IMG/VR virus record: IMGVR_UViG_3300005264_000830
Span: 1 to 64,000 of that record
Reading direction: 5' to 3' (one strand)
DNA length: 64,000 bases
Source: a virus
Every line of letters begins with the position of its first letter. Position 1 is the stretch's first letter. The notes under the pieces are model-generated. The model did no database searches. It was not told where the DNA came from and worked only from the letters and a program-made list of their open reading frames with translations. Positions 17,301-24,900 of the stretch are shown here, piece after piece. The translations under genes and the position numbers were made by a program.

Positions 17301-18923
17301 CAAGATCTTGGAGGAGCGAAAATAGGAGAAGCTCTCCCTTATGATACTAAAGTGTTTAGTACCTCAGGGCAAGTAATTAAAAATAAACGTACCGTTTTTA
17401 ATAAGTATGGAGAGTCAATAAATTCTGCCGGTGAAAAGGTGAGTAACTTTACACAGAAAGAAGCAGATCTCATGGAGATGATGCAAGGCTCTAATAAAAC
17501 TTTTAAATTAGCAATAGGTAGAGTTGTAAGATGGGGAGCAGCAGCTACTTTAGTATATGGCGGTTTTGGAGCATTAAAATCAGCCGTTAATGAGATCTCT
17601 GATGTAGAAATGGCAATCGCAAATCTACGTATGGTAATGAATCCACTACAAACTGATTTCAATAAATTACAAAATTCTGCAGTAGGATTTGCTAAGAAGT
17701 ATGGTGTAGAAACTACTGGAGTATTAAGAGGTATGAAGATATTTGCCCAGCAAGGTTTGGGACAAGAAGAGGTTATAGATAGAACTGAGACCGCTACTTT
17801 AGCATCTAATGTTACTACACTTAATTCTGTAGAAGCCACAGAAGCTCTTACCGCATCAATGAAAATATTTGGCACAGAAGGCGAAAAATCTATGCGCTTT
17901 TTAGACGCGTGGAGCGAGGTAGAGTCTAAGGCTGCTATTACTGCCGGTGATTTAGCTGATGCTATTAAAAAAGCAGCTTCTGCAGGTAAAAATGCAGGTT
18001 TCACTTTTGACGAGTTGAATGGCATGATTGCTGCTATAGGCTCTGTAACCAGACAAACAGGGAAGGAAGTAGGTACTTCCTTAAGATTTATTTTTAGAAG
18101 ATTAAGTGCAGAAAAAGGCCCTAGAGAATTAGCTAAACAAAATATTCCAACTATAGGACCAGAAGGACAATTAAGGGACGGTTTTGACATTCTATCAGAT
18201 CTTGCAGGTAGTTGGGATGAATTAGGCAATTCTCAAAAATTATCAGTAGCTCAAGCTATTGGTGGTACTAGACAATATAATCAAGTACTTGTACTGATGG
18301 ATAATTGGGATGAGGTATTAAGAAGTTTAACTAATAGTATGAATTCTAAGGGATCTGCAGAACGAAGAAATTTAGAGTTGATGAAAACATATGCAAAACA
18401 ATTAGAACAAACAAAAGCTTCAGCTTCCGAATTGAAAATAGAATTGGGTAAGGTTATTCTTCCTACATTTAAAGCAGGTTTAAAAGGAATGAAGTTATTT
18501 TTAGACACTGTTAATGCTATTCCTACTTCTATAAAAGCAGCAGGCGCAGGTTTAGCTACATTATTTGCTTTTACTTCTAAAGGAGCTCCTATACTAAAGA
18601 ATTTATTTGCAGTATTAGATAGAGGAAGTATTATGGCAAAGGATTTTTCTGCAGATTTTAAAAAAGGATTAGAGATAGGTGGTTTCGAGGCACTCGGTAT
18701 TGGAGATCCTAAAAAGAACGATGCTTTATATGGATTAACTACTATAGGTGGTGAAGCTGCAAAAGGAATGGATAAGTTTCATTCTTCTATTGGAAAGACC
18801 GGGTATTTACTTACTGAAATAGCAAAATCTTATAATAGTTTTTTGGGCACTGCTTTAAAGAAACCCGCAGATTTATCTGCAACAGTTGCGGGCAATGTCA
18901 AGGATATAGTGCTGGTAAATTAA
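5331..18923 (+). CDS. Giant tape-measure protein with embedded RNA polymerase and nuclease-like domains
   Basis: A 4530-residue protein. Residues 1-700 are Lys/Ser/Thr-rich and coiled. Residues about 1315-2504 hold multisubunit-type RNA polymerase signatures in order: PF...A..R fork-like motif (1315-1324), FED (1383-1385), G-x-K-x4-R-x-G-x-K-G (1508-1519, lysines 1510 and 1518), K-x-G-x-V segment (2217-2230), QLGVP (2305-2309), R-x-P (2390-2392) and DFDGDQ (2495-2500). Residues about 3388-3504 look like a PD-(D/E)XK nuclease: H3392, D3427, D3442-x-K3444, Q3499 and Y3503. Residues about 4060-4410 are a TP901-type tape-measure core with a hydrophobic stretch around 4068-4080. The tape measure sets tail length and is ejected with DNA, so these domains probably enter the host. 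The stop overlaps the next start by one base. The polymerase call rests on motif order and spacing, not a search. Confidence 0.85.
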   Translation: MGLYTIEFTDKSTNKGGAVTSKTSSKSTTDISNTQRELAKFVSSFTKSLESTISKALTDGLSRSLKGSGVRKTQASNTTNISKEVNTYTKNLFKDLDSKLSSLGKQPSGVDVQTIVKEIITGSDKKIDQLIKVIQIQTGGSIDVSTIKKLKESLNTNINKAASPEIVKALTNVQSAVNELSAASKSITGAALKLSSIRKSDSKISMDEFTSYFSNIKSFASNSKDSYEVLKSLKNSIDTLIKVASKNNKSTNLGPLGASFGKAAANSRQQIITKTKTIRDNIKEDPKKIATTIANAILKVLKDSPLTNNSKLVDTLTNFEGGVKDLNKLAGEIANGLKQAKSVDTKGLLTTLKSITTKQVPIDAIQRNKEWKEYATSINTLTKIANTIVTKIELVVDKLSIKRQVKKATVEASKEVDPIKIPLDIDTSSLDIIEKQTKTIQSNLEDIQNTRKSFNDPKPGTVSPFSKKEITNSKKDLDKTIADFMSNLTTRSKYAKGAQGTRAANTSYAKGELRQLIEIKDLDKLFSFVKERRSNIEKQGPDKFFYSGCDDGKQSLELLNKIFNILSTISPAYLNDAKNLANKDTSKNIDLKDIVKELKTIVASLKNNDSRGLENNTVDYLDRFTKAVEKSQDNYTELKKIIDYSKSSPEQANITFSGFDELISLVTKIQESQDIKADPVTVKVSSVIESPKIKPALQPTTAATSKDPAAGSSGIRRVNLAKEKLAQKSVYSYKDAIIPPSKSLSMPIIGRGKKLNQAEELRKLTHDNISELASSLVDLRQYIVDTLSKELKKYNSGWEIVRDSETQPISEYFNMQTGFNKKKAGKQYSLKIANMKELRSQTGNYNKDATPTSLISDFKNITHNKLISSNKGVITEEIAKWLKRNTDKNIDDWDWKNVGKSVVENLKSAKKNYGGKGFDPPQKFIDELNKLGRAQLESIYKDTLSEIHSNKLLNIGTTNKYKKKVSLTRNISVQAARRTSTGAATFETATGSQRVIPKFATYKSGFENLYEDLKETKALNMDKGYATTIQGFGVRPGASKFKEVSKTSKAMLLDLASVSKKTRADIIDDYKAATIIKGKEIKDQGRVESSEQFTGKIDNTLANVEQAFIDGKLAAEDFISTMDDLGLTTVDVVKNMESVDFENIYQVFKRMLSSDTGTKPLTTLAMSPDFDKSIRDYEMNMRKLIGTIPIADSSRPRRFSHQEKIVNLQTMASDVYDGSTGAAQFNSEEQKQYIRDLNLVLKDFISNSDTLKGTKYERNIPTSVSNLTSLGVPEEQASTLKEFRNSIKSEDSKYLAALNATNVKMYTDTLTDYAPFGQFQQAGRNISSTTNAMSYRPTDSSIGTDFPSLRTTKENETIAAGRYGSQGYGFNVIAELRNTANTFEDQIVIAGKLGKILTSVTKTIVQPSALGRSSLTDARGRLKDVPDKELGVSTIIDGKERQNLVDVRKSIDDLNRVFQNVLGVPQKYRGRADKALIKDIEQAVTVVRGEDLNIQTAKIAETFFNYYGRKFTTRYGSKGVSVQSTAGVVDKSLVNKLGNIKNIKVLDDTSRENTGLGSAIMPRSMGALMSDIFTKYSKELVAGGYDVTELKRSLQESGNKFMISIFSNSDLGVVPKYEAEAQRILYTKVFAALNSLDLGFSLGKDIEGIKKFKKDYSSEIEDGKLYEEKPIDIRISSYGAGKRGLQTELLESAMGNVVGTGQQGSTTLNTNFKPDVYKSILGTEGGGKFPSLSEYSKALGFTVVDKNTGEMEKEIFNMLAIQKDIISEKEASSLISKKDSKEGITIEQQSKLDERMAVQAQARSMAKLEASSNFYSNTIDEFGNERKSIIGPKFVEIVEDPNANPPWSKSDISKQIKGERLNIPAFGAYASIFGKDSNIISEMSKSIPLDAKKHWEYLKALQAITDETGVLKDNLLKSAQKVDVSTLTTFTESTGTFMPSEIDSGRSLINTILDTKKFPGAINLQIPDSKDPSKRQDFYVPGALARSTYPEPNIAGERGLDLISRRLTRVVDAAKEVDNLRASADITKDGSTRISDTRGRIVNRLTNLRKEVDTIVAAITKNPEKREDKLGRLEQILESFRPALTTFGTDPDINLTRGVQYGSANATSAQTYIDDFLSRQKGKNKPIEKAYQTTINEAVDQLIGPNPNNLKTAPERRNAENITSKASSFGVDRIDSLARSLNVNPAKDDDRLGKKLDALERAKINYYHTLANTVLGKTGSVQEFLFTRKVPAIMAKATNAVVDKTEDFKNFKSSLESIITDTELDTGILSTLESAIEEIDSIAAKHSKSVSAQRKKGFVVLKQHQLGVPEEQAKRLPAEFTKTFSFDSKGNVSSMLSKEDQTKGETLKDLLEYRESLQKGIANLGSDSELRSSVQKDLDQRLTPYIESVRYPFTGISSVQPYEAKLLSPEKGKRQLSKHSLAVPGIPDLNIEEFDMMKKSIDEVVDKLTMKREIEYGKVSPDTEEISRLTQTIHKLNEAISNVIPKYVAHQQKLDFDGDQIEIHSAKTAASRKEIEAHYKKLTTYDTTGSTTAKAYGDQFTYDAVKGAKITGKYTLAEQQLAFEKKFPKEEGFGYLKSPFLTKELEYLQPEKKLEILSNIPNELGVKGDPLSILKNVVEDSFKNDKIKQKLNTILDAVKGKDGDPLKYSTVLLKALEKNSPRYAKIINNSVSDELYNKKYLNTVNAQLFKTNVGPDTEALNRILKIVEHNIGFGPGMAETGKSDYNFTESLEKRYPKDLKIFGDEMGQELNFLINEVVRVGIQKGLDVKHAGEIPIAEEITNLLSQSKPGTAKLLQKIEEGGSYSDLKELRDANKKALMARLGDFSTEDLLIDASKVASGRGQQKLITDWQSEQAEGKNIRPAVKDYLVKELGFESFLGDISRQLEEATYNGIIKGFSTMAPSKRAEILKGQTPENYARYKIKKQLESGGLDIKNLAENQNTPLYKYRSSGADLYKQRGIYQETMGHDVTVPEIEGRFLGQDKQFKEYRKKLAESKAVAKNMQSSFGDFTQSGMLGDDSYSILLKESIEKLRKDAKDIILLNKKADRDADKIGLSLEEKLNVASLQELSNEGKRPLTPAEKLIDPKHAAKLEISKPIKSKLDSLSATLMQATNKDAYTHLETLGRKVGVLGVSSETMATRDIDYRPMAMRIAKQKMPDPSQQQGEKFEKLVSSIIDKAVILDQAKTILDAAKTKKSEGIFLEGLFPRYDKMASQGEFFDSTRAEVQVSNKEQMARIPRSRTTGVGFDGMAAESSGMLSPGQGPVPVYLVGVASDVMTAAESTGVQFSQAKSFAQTTTKEKIPLELFNRIEEAKEIVDKLTGKLNDADTNESNFGEKYRASQLKGTSEGLRNRNNQIEAIKEVMTKFSTKSTPGEDVRSDIMTSSSLVGTGMHVKLQEELYKNLSNVSIEVPVKFESEIAGEVSGTIDVLQRDDNGTVQKVIDIKTLSDPAFKHIEKAVERLQKKKGTTEVDWKDVKEELSGKGASYRLKNEKLDEVASQLNLYLASEQVGNKAAKAEAHFYSRAVGGEKKKAVVSFSFDPKRLERDMSAIKIARDTILAEQGEGAFAPTASFKQAEAIAAKLEKIKYDAEEVNKLIRTGRDYSDVTQYNMYRGSAASSHGRGGPKARMATEAKRAAAKKAFDLDQNLTAKPVTSGKLLSDVHTNLTNLHKRSKLLYATLERGSVGTEGPDFEMLHKEIKKAILEITDSGPKRMDFSKLVTDLSKKGELKRRDVTKAWQTYNIAQGDYFVELTERMKKNLEEDPYDVSKYSDYESTVKKFQKFVRGSLGKRTDIYTYNKQYVSPELARGAQVYLEPEQLMKKVSGPLGNDEDLLKTFKQMVDVPYEEYPSPKEAVRTALRQLVKIDDELLNIYTDAEKVARVGEVIEGAWDFSNIKVSLARMKAALKLLKENSFDEDPEKLEYYDKLFKRVSGLDTMYADMDFGNAQTKDATTGTYGDIGLIKVPKVFSATEQLALHERNVKKITEYYQRLQDLGGAKIGEALPYDTKVFSTSGQVIKNKRTVFNKYGESINSAGEKVSNFTQKEADLMEMMQGSNKTFKLAIGRVVRWGAAATLVYGGFGALKSAVNEISDVEMAIANLRMVMNPLQTDFNKLQNSAVGFAKKYGVETTGVLRGMKIFAQQGLGQEEVIDRTETATLASNVTTLNSVEATEALTASMKIFGTEGEKSMRFLDAWSEVESKAAITAGDLADAIKKAASAGKNAGFTFDELNGMIAAIGSVTRQTGKEVGTSLRFIFRRLSAEKGPRELAKQNIPTIGPEGQLRDGFDILSDLAGSWDELGNSQKLSVAQAIGGTRQYNQVLVLMDNWDEVLRSLTNSMNSKGSAERRNLELMKTYAKQLEQTKASASELKIELGKVILPTFKAGLKGMKLFLDTVNAIPTSIKAAGAGLATLFAFTSKGAPILKNLFAVLDRGSIMAKDFSADFKKGLEIGGFEALGIGDPKKNDALYGLTTIGGEAAKGMDKFHSSIGKTGYLLTEIAKSYNSFLGTALKKPADLSATVAGNVKDIVLVN
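9273..12842 (+). other. Embedded single-chain RNA polymerase core (beta-like then beta'-like barrels)
   Basis: Catalytic motifs of multisubunit RNA polymerases occur in order within one chain. Beta-like half: a PF-x7-A-x-R type segment as in fork loop 2; NVIA followed by N-x-FED-x-I (E1384, D1385) matching the invariant FED region; and GRKFTTRYGSKGV, which matches the bacterial GDKMAGRHGNKGV position for position at both active-site lysines. Beta'-like half: K-x-G-x-V-x3-L-x3-KV; Q-x-GVP-x3-A; R-x-P followed by a Y-E-x3-L segment; and DFDGDQ-x3-H carrying the three magnesium-binding aspartates (D2495, D2497, D2499). FED-to-lysine spacing (about 126 residues) is compact, as in archaeal or single-chain enzymes. 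All key residues are present, so activity is plausible. Confidence 0.82.
15492..15842 (+). other. Embedded PD-(D/E)XK (RecB/Cas4-like) nuclease domain
   Basis: Residues about 3388-3504 of the tape measure follow the RecB-family order: GTGMHVKLQEEL (H3392), SGTIDVL (D3427), VIDIKT (D3442-x-K3444) and QLNLYL (Q3499, Y3503). These correspond to motif I histidine, the first metal aspartate, the D-x-K motif and the Q-x3-Y helix. All catalytic positions are present. Being in an ejected protein, it could process phage DNA ends, attack host DNA, or have only a structural or DNA-binding role. Confidence 0.75.
17508..18560 (+). other. TP901-type tape-measure core
   Basis: Residues about 4060-4410. The region has a hydrophobic helix (WGAAATLVYGGFGALKSAV) followed by SDVEMAIANLR, FAKKYGVE, GEKSMRFLDAWSEVESK, GFTFDELNGMIAAIG, GKEVGTSLRFIFRRL and an AIGGTRQYNQ segment. 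This order is typical of the PhageMin_Tail/TP901 tape-measure core. It is what identifies the whole ORF as the tape measure. Confidence 0.9.
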
Positions 18924-21900
18924 TGAGTGATTTTTCATCTGAAAATACCAAATTAATAAAAGCAATGGCTCCTTTGGTAGGAACTGGTGTAGGTGTGGCT
19001 TTAGTGGCACCGTCTGCTATTAAAGGGCTTAAGTCACTAGTCACTACGGCAAAAGATTACAGAGATGAGAAATATAAAATAATATCAGCTGATGAAGCTC
19101 ATATACAAGCAATACGAAGTGTGGAATTAGAGTATGATGGTTACGAAAAGAAATTAAAGAAAATAAATAGAATAAGTGATTCTTCAGAATTACAGACTAA
19201 AATGGTTGATTTAGATACGTATAAAAGTCCTATATTAGAATTGATACGTATGCAGAAACAATTACAAGGGTTTAACAATAATTTAATAGACATTAATCCA
19301 AATGTTATAACAGGATATGATACATTTGGAAATGCTATTATTGGAACATCTAGTAGTCTTAAACAGTATTTAGCTATATTAGAACAAACAAAGGTTAAAG
19401 AATTAGCTTTAGAAAAAGTAGATGTTGCTAAAAGATTTATTTCTGATTTAACTAAAACTGGAGGTTCTGAGAAAGTAAAAGAAGAACTTAAATCTTTAGC
19501 GTCTGAGTTCCCTGTTATTGGCAAACTTATTTCTTCTAATATAGTAATAGGCACTAGACAGGCTATAGGCACTGTACAAAAAGAATTAAATAAATTAATT
19601 ACTTCTAGAAATGAAAACCCAATATCAACAGCTTTTGATAGTGATATTAAAAAATTAGAAGATAGCTTATCTAAGCTTAGAGATAATTTTAAAAGTTCTG
19701 TTTCTGATTTAAAAAAGACTCTTTCTGACATTGACTTACAAGGTTTATCAGCCGAAGATATAATAGATGTGTTTAGTTCTCCAGATTTAAAGAAAGGTTA
19801 TGAATTATTACTTGAGTACGATGTAAAATTTAATACCCCATTTACTAAAGGAAAAGCTGATATTGGCGATTTAATAGGTAAACAGGTTCTTGGTGGAATT
19901 AATCCTAGAATAACCCCTGTGTTAGAGGCTATACCGGAATTAACTTTAGAACGTACTAAAGAAGCAGGTATACAGCCACTAGAAGGAAAGAAAGAAGTTT
20001 CTCTACGGTCGGGAGATATAGCAATTTTAAATGATGAATTCTCAAAAGATTATAATGTAGCAGGAAGACAAGCTCTAATAGATGTAAAAGATACAGATAA
20101 CATAATATTAGAATATTTTGATAAAAGACAGAATGAATTAAAAAGAAAAACCTTTGATATAACGGATATAAGTCCTTTTGTCCAAGCAATTCTACCTACT
20201 AAACAGATTATGGATGCTACAGAGGACAAATTACAGCAATTAAATGCTTTTGTGGTAGGAGCTTCAGCAGGTATATCTTCTATGGATAATAGATTATTAC
20301 TAGAACGTAACTTAGATTTAGGTGGTAGATTTTTTAGTGATATTAGTACGGGCACTCTAGTTCAATCAGACAAAGGGTATAATCCTATAACGGAAACGTT
20401 TGGAACACAGTCAGAAAAACAAGGGTATGCTGCAGATTTCAAAAAATATTTTTCGGATCCTATGAATGATTATAGTAAACAAATGAATCAATTAAAGAGT
20501 TTAACATATGAAGGTATTGATACTAGTGAGGTACAATTAGTAGGTGCCCTCAGAGAAGAATTATCTAATATGCAAAGTATACTTAAGAATAATCAAATAG
20601 TATTTCAATATAGAGCGGTACATGAAGATCTTAATAAAACATTGGAAGAAGGTACTAGAGTATTAGAGCAAAATATTAATTTAGAAAAACAAAGGCAAAA
20701 AGTAGATACACATAGTACAGGGTTTTTATCTGGAGTAGCAAAAGAGTTAGATAATTTGGATTTAGGTAATTATGATTTTAGTTCTTTAAATACGCAACAA
20801 AAGCTATTATCAGAATCAGATAGTTACAGACAAACCGCTGGTACAGTAAAAGTACGTGAAATTGCTTTAGAAGGTGTTAAACAACAATTGAACGAAATAG
20901 AAAAAGCAAAATTAGCTATAACATCTATAGATAAACTTAATACTGGTTTTGGAAATAAAATTACCCCAGATCAATTTGAACAGTTTGTAAAGATTACAGA
21001 TACTGGCGGATCCCCTATAGATGCTAAAATGCTTCTTCAAAATGAAGCTATATTGAAAGAAGAAAAACTTACAAATTCTAATTTAGAAGAACTTATTAAT
21101 ATTATGGGAAATGAAGATGACATAGCAGGTAAATTAAGTGCAAGTTTAGAACGCAATGTTAGTTCAAAAACTTCTGTATTACCAATTGCAGCAATAAAAG
21201 ATTTAAGTTCTTTAGGTAATATACGAGAGAAAGCCATCAAAGGGGAAAATTATGAATTTGCTGCAAAAATAGATCAAGTAATGAATACTTTTTCAGCAAA
21301 ACTAATAGGAACAGTAGGAACAGATAAAGTATTTAAAGCGATATCTGCTAATAAAGCATTAAATTTAGTAAACCCGTTTTCTAAACAGATCTCAAAAGAA
21401 GAGTTTATAGGAAGGTCTATTAGGGGCGCTAATTTGTCTCCTGAAAAATTTATTGCCGATCTAGATAAATCTCAGAAAAAGGGGTGGTCGTTATTTAATT
21501 CTTCTATAAAAGATTCTCAAAATTATAAACAGTTTATATCTTTGAGAGAAAACAATTCAAATGAATCGTTTATAAAATCAAAAGATGTAGTTAAGGCTGC
21601 TGCAGCTTTAGCTGTGGCAACACAATTTTCTAAACTTTCCCAGGGTAGTAAATCTTCAGAACTGGCAAAACAGTCACAGAGTTTGGAAGAAAGAATAGAT
21701 TTTGCTACTAAATCAAAAGCAACACCTGCAGTTATATCAGCACTTGAAAAAGAATTAAAAGCTACTAGAATAGCTTATGAAAAATCTGATAAAATGTCAG
21801 CAATATATGGTGTGACTCAGGCAGCAAGTGGTATTGTTGGGGGGTCTACTTTATTAGCTCAAACTTTAGGAGCATCAGAAGGAACGGCTAAAGGAACAGC

Positions 21901-24900
21901 TGCTGTAGCTTTAGGTACTTATGGGTTATTAAAGATGCTTAGTAAATCTGTTGGGCAGGATCTGCCCACTTATGTAAAAGAATTTGGGGATAATGTAAAG
22001 CCTTACATGAAGAAATTTTCTGAAGGAAAGGAAGTAGGTGACTACAAATTTAAGAAGATGACTGAAGATTTTGTTAAAACATATAAAGAAGAATCTAAAA
22101 GAGCAACGGGAACTGAACAGGGGAAAGTTGCAGCACAAACTAAAAAAGAATATGATAGTTTATCATCAAAAGAGCTAAAAGAATTGAATAAAATGTCAAA
22201 AGAATTTTATGAAAAAGCTTCTACAAAGGTGGATGAAAAGTCTTTGACATTATTAAAAACTTTAACTGTAGGTTTAACTGCGGCTTTTGCTGGGTATGCT
22301 GCCAAACAACCAGATACAAGACGTAATACCTTAGTAAATAATGCACAAAGAGAAAGTGAAGCATTCAATAGTTTATTGGCCTCTAACACTAAATATGTAG
22401 ATGATGTATTTAAACGCACAGTAAAACAGCAAGACGATTCAAGCATAATTTCTCAGAAACAAGAGCAGACTACAGAGTCTAAACTAATTAATCCTGATGA
22501 TGAGAAAAAGAAACAATTACAGTTATTAGATAATAAGTCTGAATCTATCAGTAAAGAGTTACAGTCTATTTTAAAAACTCAAGCAAGAGATATAGCTAGT
22601 TTAGATGCTGCGAATTTATTAAGAGAAGCACAATCAAGACTAGAAGATTATGTTTTATCAATTAGAGACAGTTTTGTTGAATTCTCAGTTCAAAAAAGAT
22701 TAGGGGGCCCTTTATCAACAGGAAATAAATTAGAAGGTTATGAAGAAGATGCTGTTTTTCCTTCATTTATTAAAGACATGAGTGCTCAAGCAAGAACATT
22801 CGCAAAGTACAAAGACGAAAAAGTTAGAGGAGGAACTTTTGGTGGTGCAATTAAAGATAGTATAGGTAATGGATTTAATGCTATTATTTCAGGAATAGGA
22901 AATAAGTTTGAACAGTTATTGACTCCTTTTACTAATTTTAATGAATTCATGGCGTCATATAAAGTAGGTGATATGACTTATAGTGATCAAACTGGAGTGT
23001 ATAATAGACTTGGCAAACAACAACAATCATATATTGGACTTGGTTCTGTTATATCTAAGGAAATAATGAAACTAAATACTGTTATAAATACTTCTGGCCA
23101 AAATAAACAAGTTAAAAATGCTGCCGAAGATAGAAAAGATGATTTAGAAGATTTATATCGAAAGCTAATTGAAGAGTCTGATAAGACTAAGGACCATTTA
23201 AATCAGTTAGGTACAGCTTTAAGTAATTTTAATTCTTATACTGAAAGTCTACAAAAATTAAATAACGTTATAAAGGAATTATCAGTAACAAGGGTCGTTA
23301 ACAATCTCAAAGGTATGAAGGAGTATCAAGAAAATATATCTAAAATGGTAGGCGGCTCCCATCCGTCAGCTGCTACAAATATAACATATGAGCAGGAACG
23401 TATGGGTGAAAGAGTAGGCATCGATTTAACTAATAGAAAAAGTACGAAGTATGATGTTGAAGAAGTACAAACATTAAATGCTATACAAAAAGGTGATACT
23501 AGTTTAGAAACTATGATGAAGTATTTAGATATTCGTAAACAGGAAAATAGAGATTCTTCAAATGATACTAAACAGAAGGAAGAAGATATATTTAGAGCAT
23601 CATTACAACCATATGAGGAGTTTATCACGTCTTTACAGCGCCTTAAAGGTATGGAAGGTGTAGGTTCAAAAGAAGGTAAAGATATTACTAGTGTAATGGA
23701 AAGCTTGGCAGATAATATGGCAAGAGCAACAGATATGATTACTGTAAAGCAAGCGAAGATAGAATTAAAAGATTCTTTTGGTTTTTTTGAACGTGGAAAT
23801 AAAACGTATAAAGATGAAATGCAGCGATTAAAAGCTATGGACCCATATGATACTGTGAGAAGAGGTATGCCAGTAAAAGAGATGGAAAAATTTAAAAAAG
23901 GTGGAGAGTATGATGAATTACTTACTAAATCTCTATTAGAGATTCCTTCTTTAGATATGAAAGAAATGACTCTCGCAGTAGCGGATCCTATTACTGAAAA
24001 ATTAGATATTAGTAATAAGTTACTTAGTGCACTAGTTAAAGAATCAGGCGGAATGTCCCGTTTAGATATTAAAGATTTATTTAATCCTGAAAAAAAGGCC
24101 AGCGGTGGTCGTATTTTTGGAGCAGGAGGTCCGAGAGATGATAAAGTTCCTGCATATCTAAGTCCTGGAGAGTTTGTAATTAGACAAAGTGCTGCAGTCG
24201 ACATAGGTTACGCTAATTTAGAGCATATGAATCAAGCCGGTTCTATACCAAAATTTGGAGCAGGCGGAAAATTGACTAAACAGCATATATCCGGGGCAAT
24301 ATCTTATTTTAATGATGAGGATGGTTCTTTACCAGACGTATTTAATCCAGAATCAAAACTGTTTAATAAAGGTATAACGAAACGATATCTTAAATACTAT
24401 AAAGAAACACTACCACAAAAAGTTCAAGAAAGAGACGATATTAAATCTATTAAATCATTAAAAGATCTTTATAATACATTATTAGATGTAAGTGATGGGG
24501 GTATTTATACCCAAAATGATTTATTTTTAGAAGACTACTCCCCTCTGTTTAAAAGACTAAAAGAGGATAATAAGCCAGCCCTAACTAAGTGGGTAGAGAA
24601 AAATCTAAGAGGAACTAAAAGTACTGCTACTAAAGGTACTAGAGGTATTATAGGTATGAATATAGAGGAAGCTTTAAAAGAAAAAGATGGAGGATTAATA
24701 CCTAGATTAGCATCTGGAGGATTTTTAGAATCTATAGCTTCAGGAAAAGGTTTTAGACATGTTTCAGATAAAATGCGCGGGGCTCAAAATTGGTTAGAAA
24801 AGAAGAGATTAGACTCTGTTTATACTGAAAATTTTAGTATAGGGAATTTACTAAAACAAGGAGCTTTTGCCACAGCGGAATTAGGAACTCGTTTAGGTAA

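Noticed and set aside
17339-18229. Long minus-strand frames (for example 6008-6937, 17339-18229 and 23326-24204)
   Set aside because: They mirror the codon bias of strong + strand genes, give low-complexity Ser/Leu/Ile-rich products and lack ribosome-binding sites. They are shadows.
18839-18845. Canonical -1 slippery heptamer T TTT TTG near the end of the first giant ORF
   Set aside because: Slipping there would translate a Cys/Arg-rich stretch unlike the surrounding protein, while the zero frame remains natural up to about 18908. If the ORFs are joined, it is nearer the overlap.
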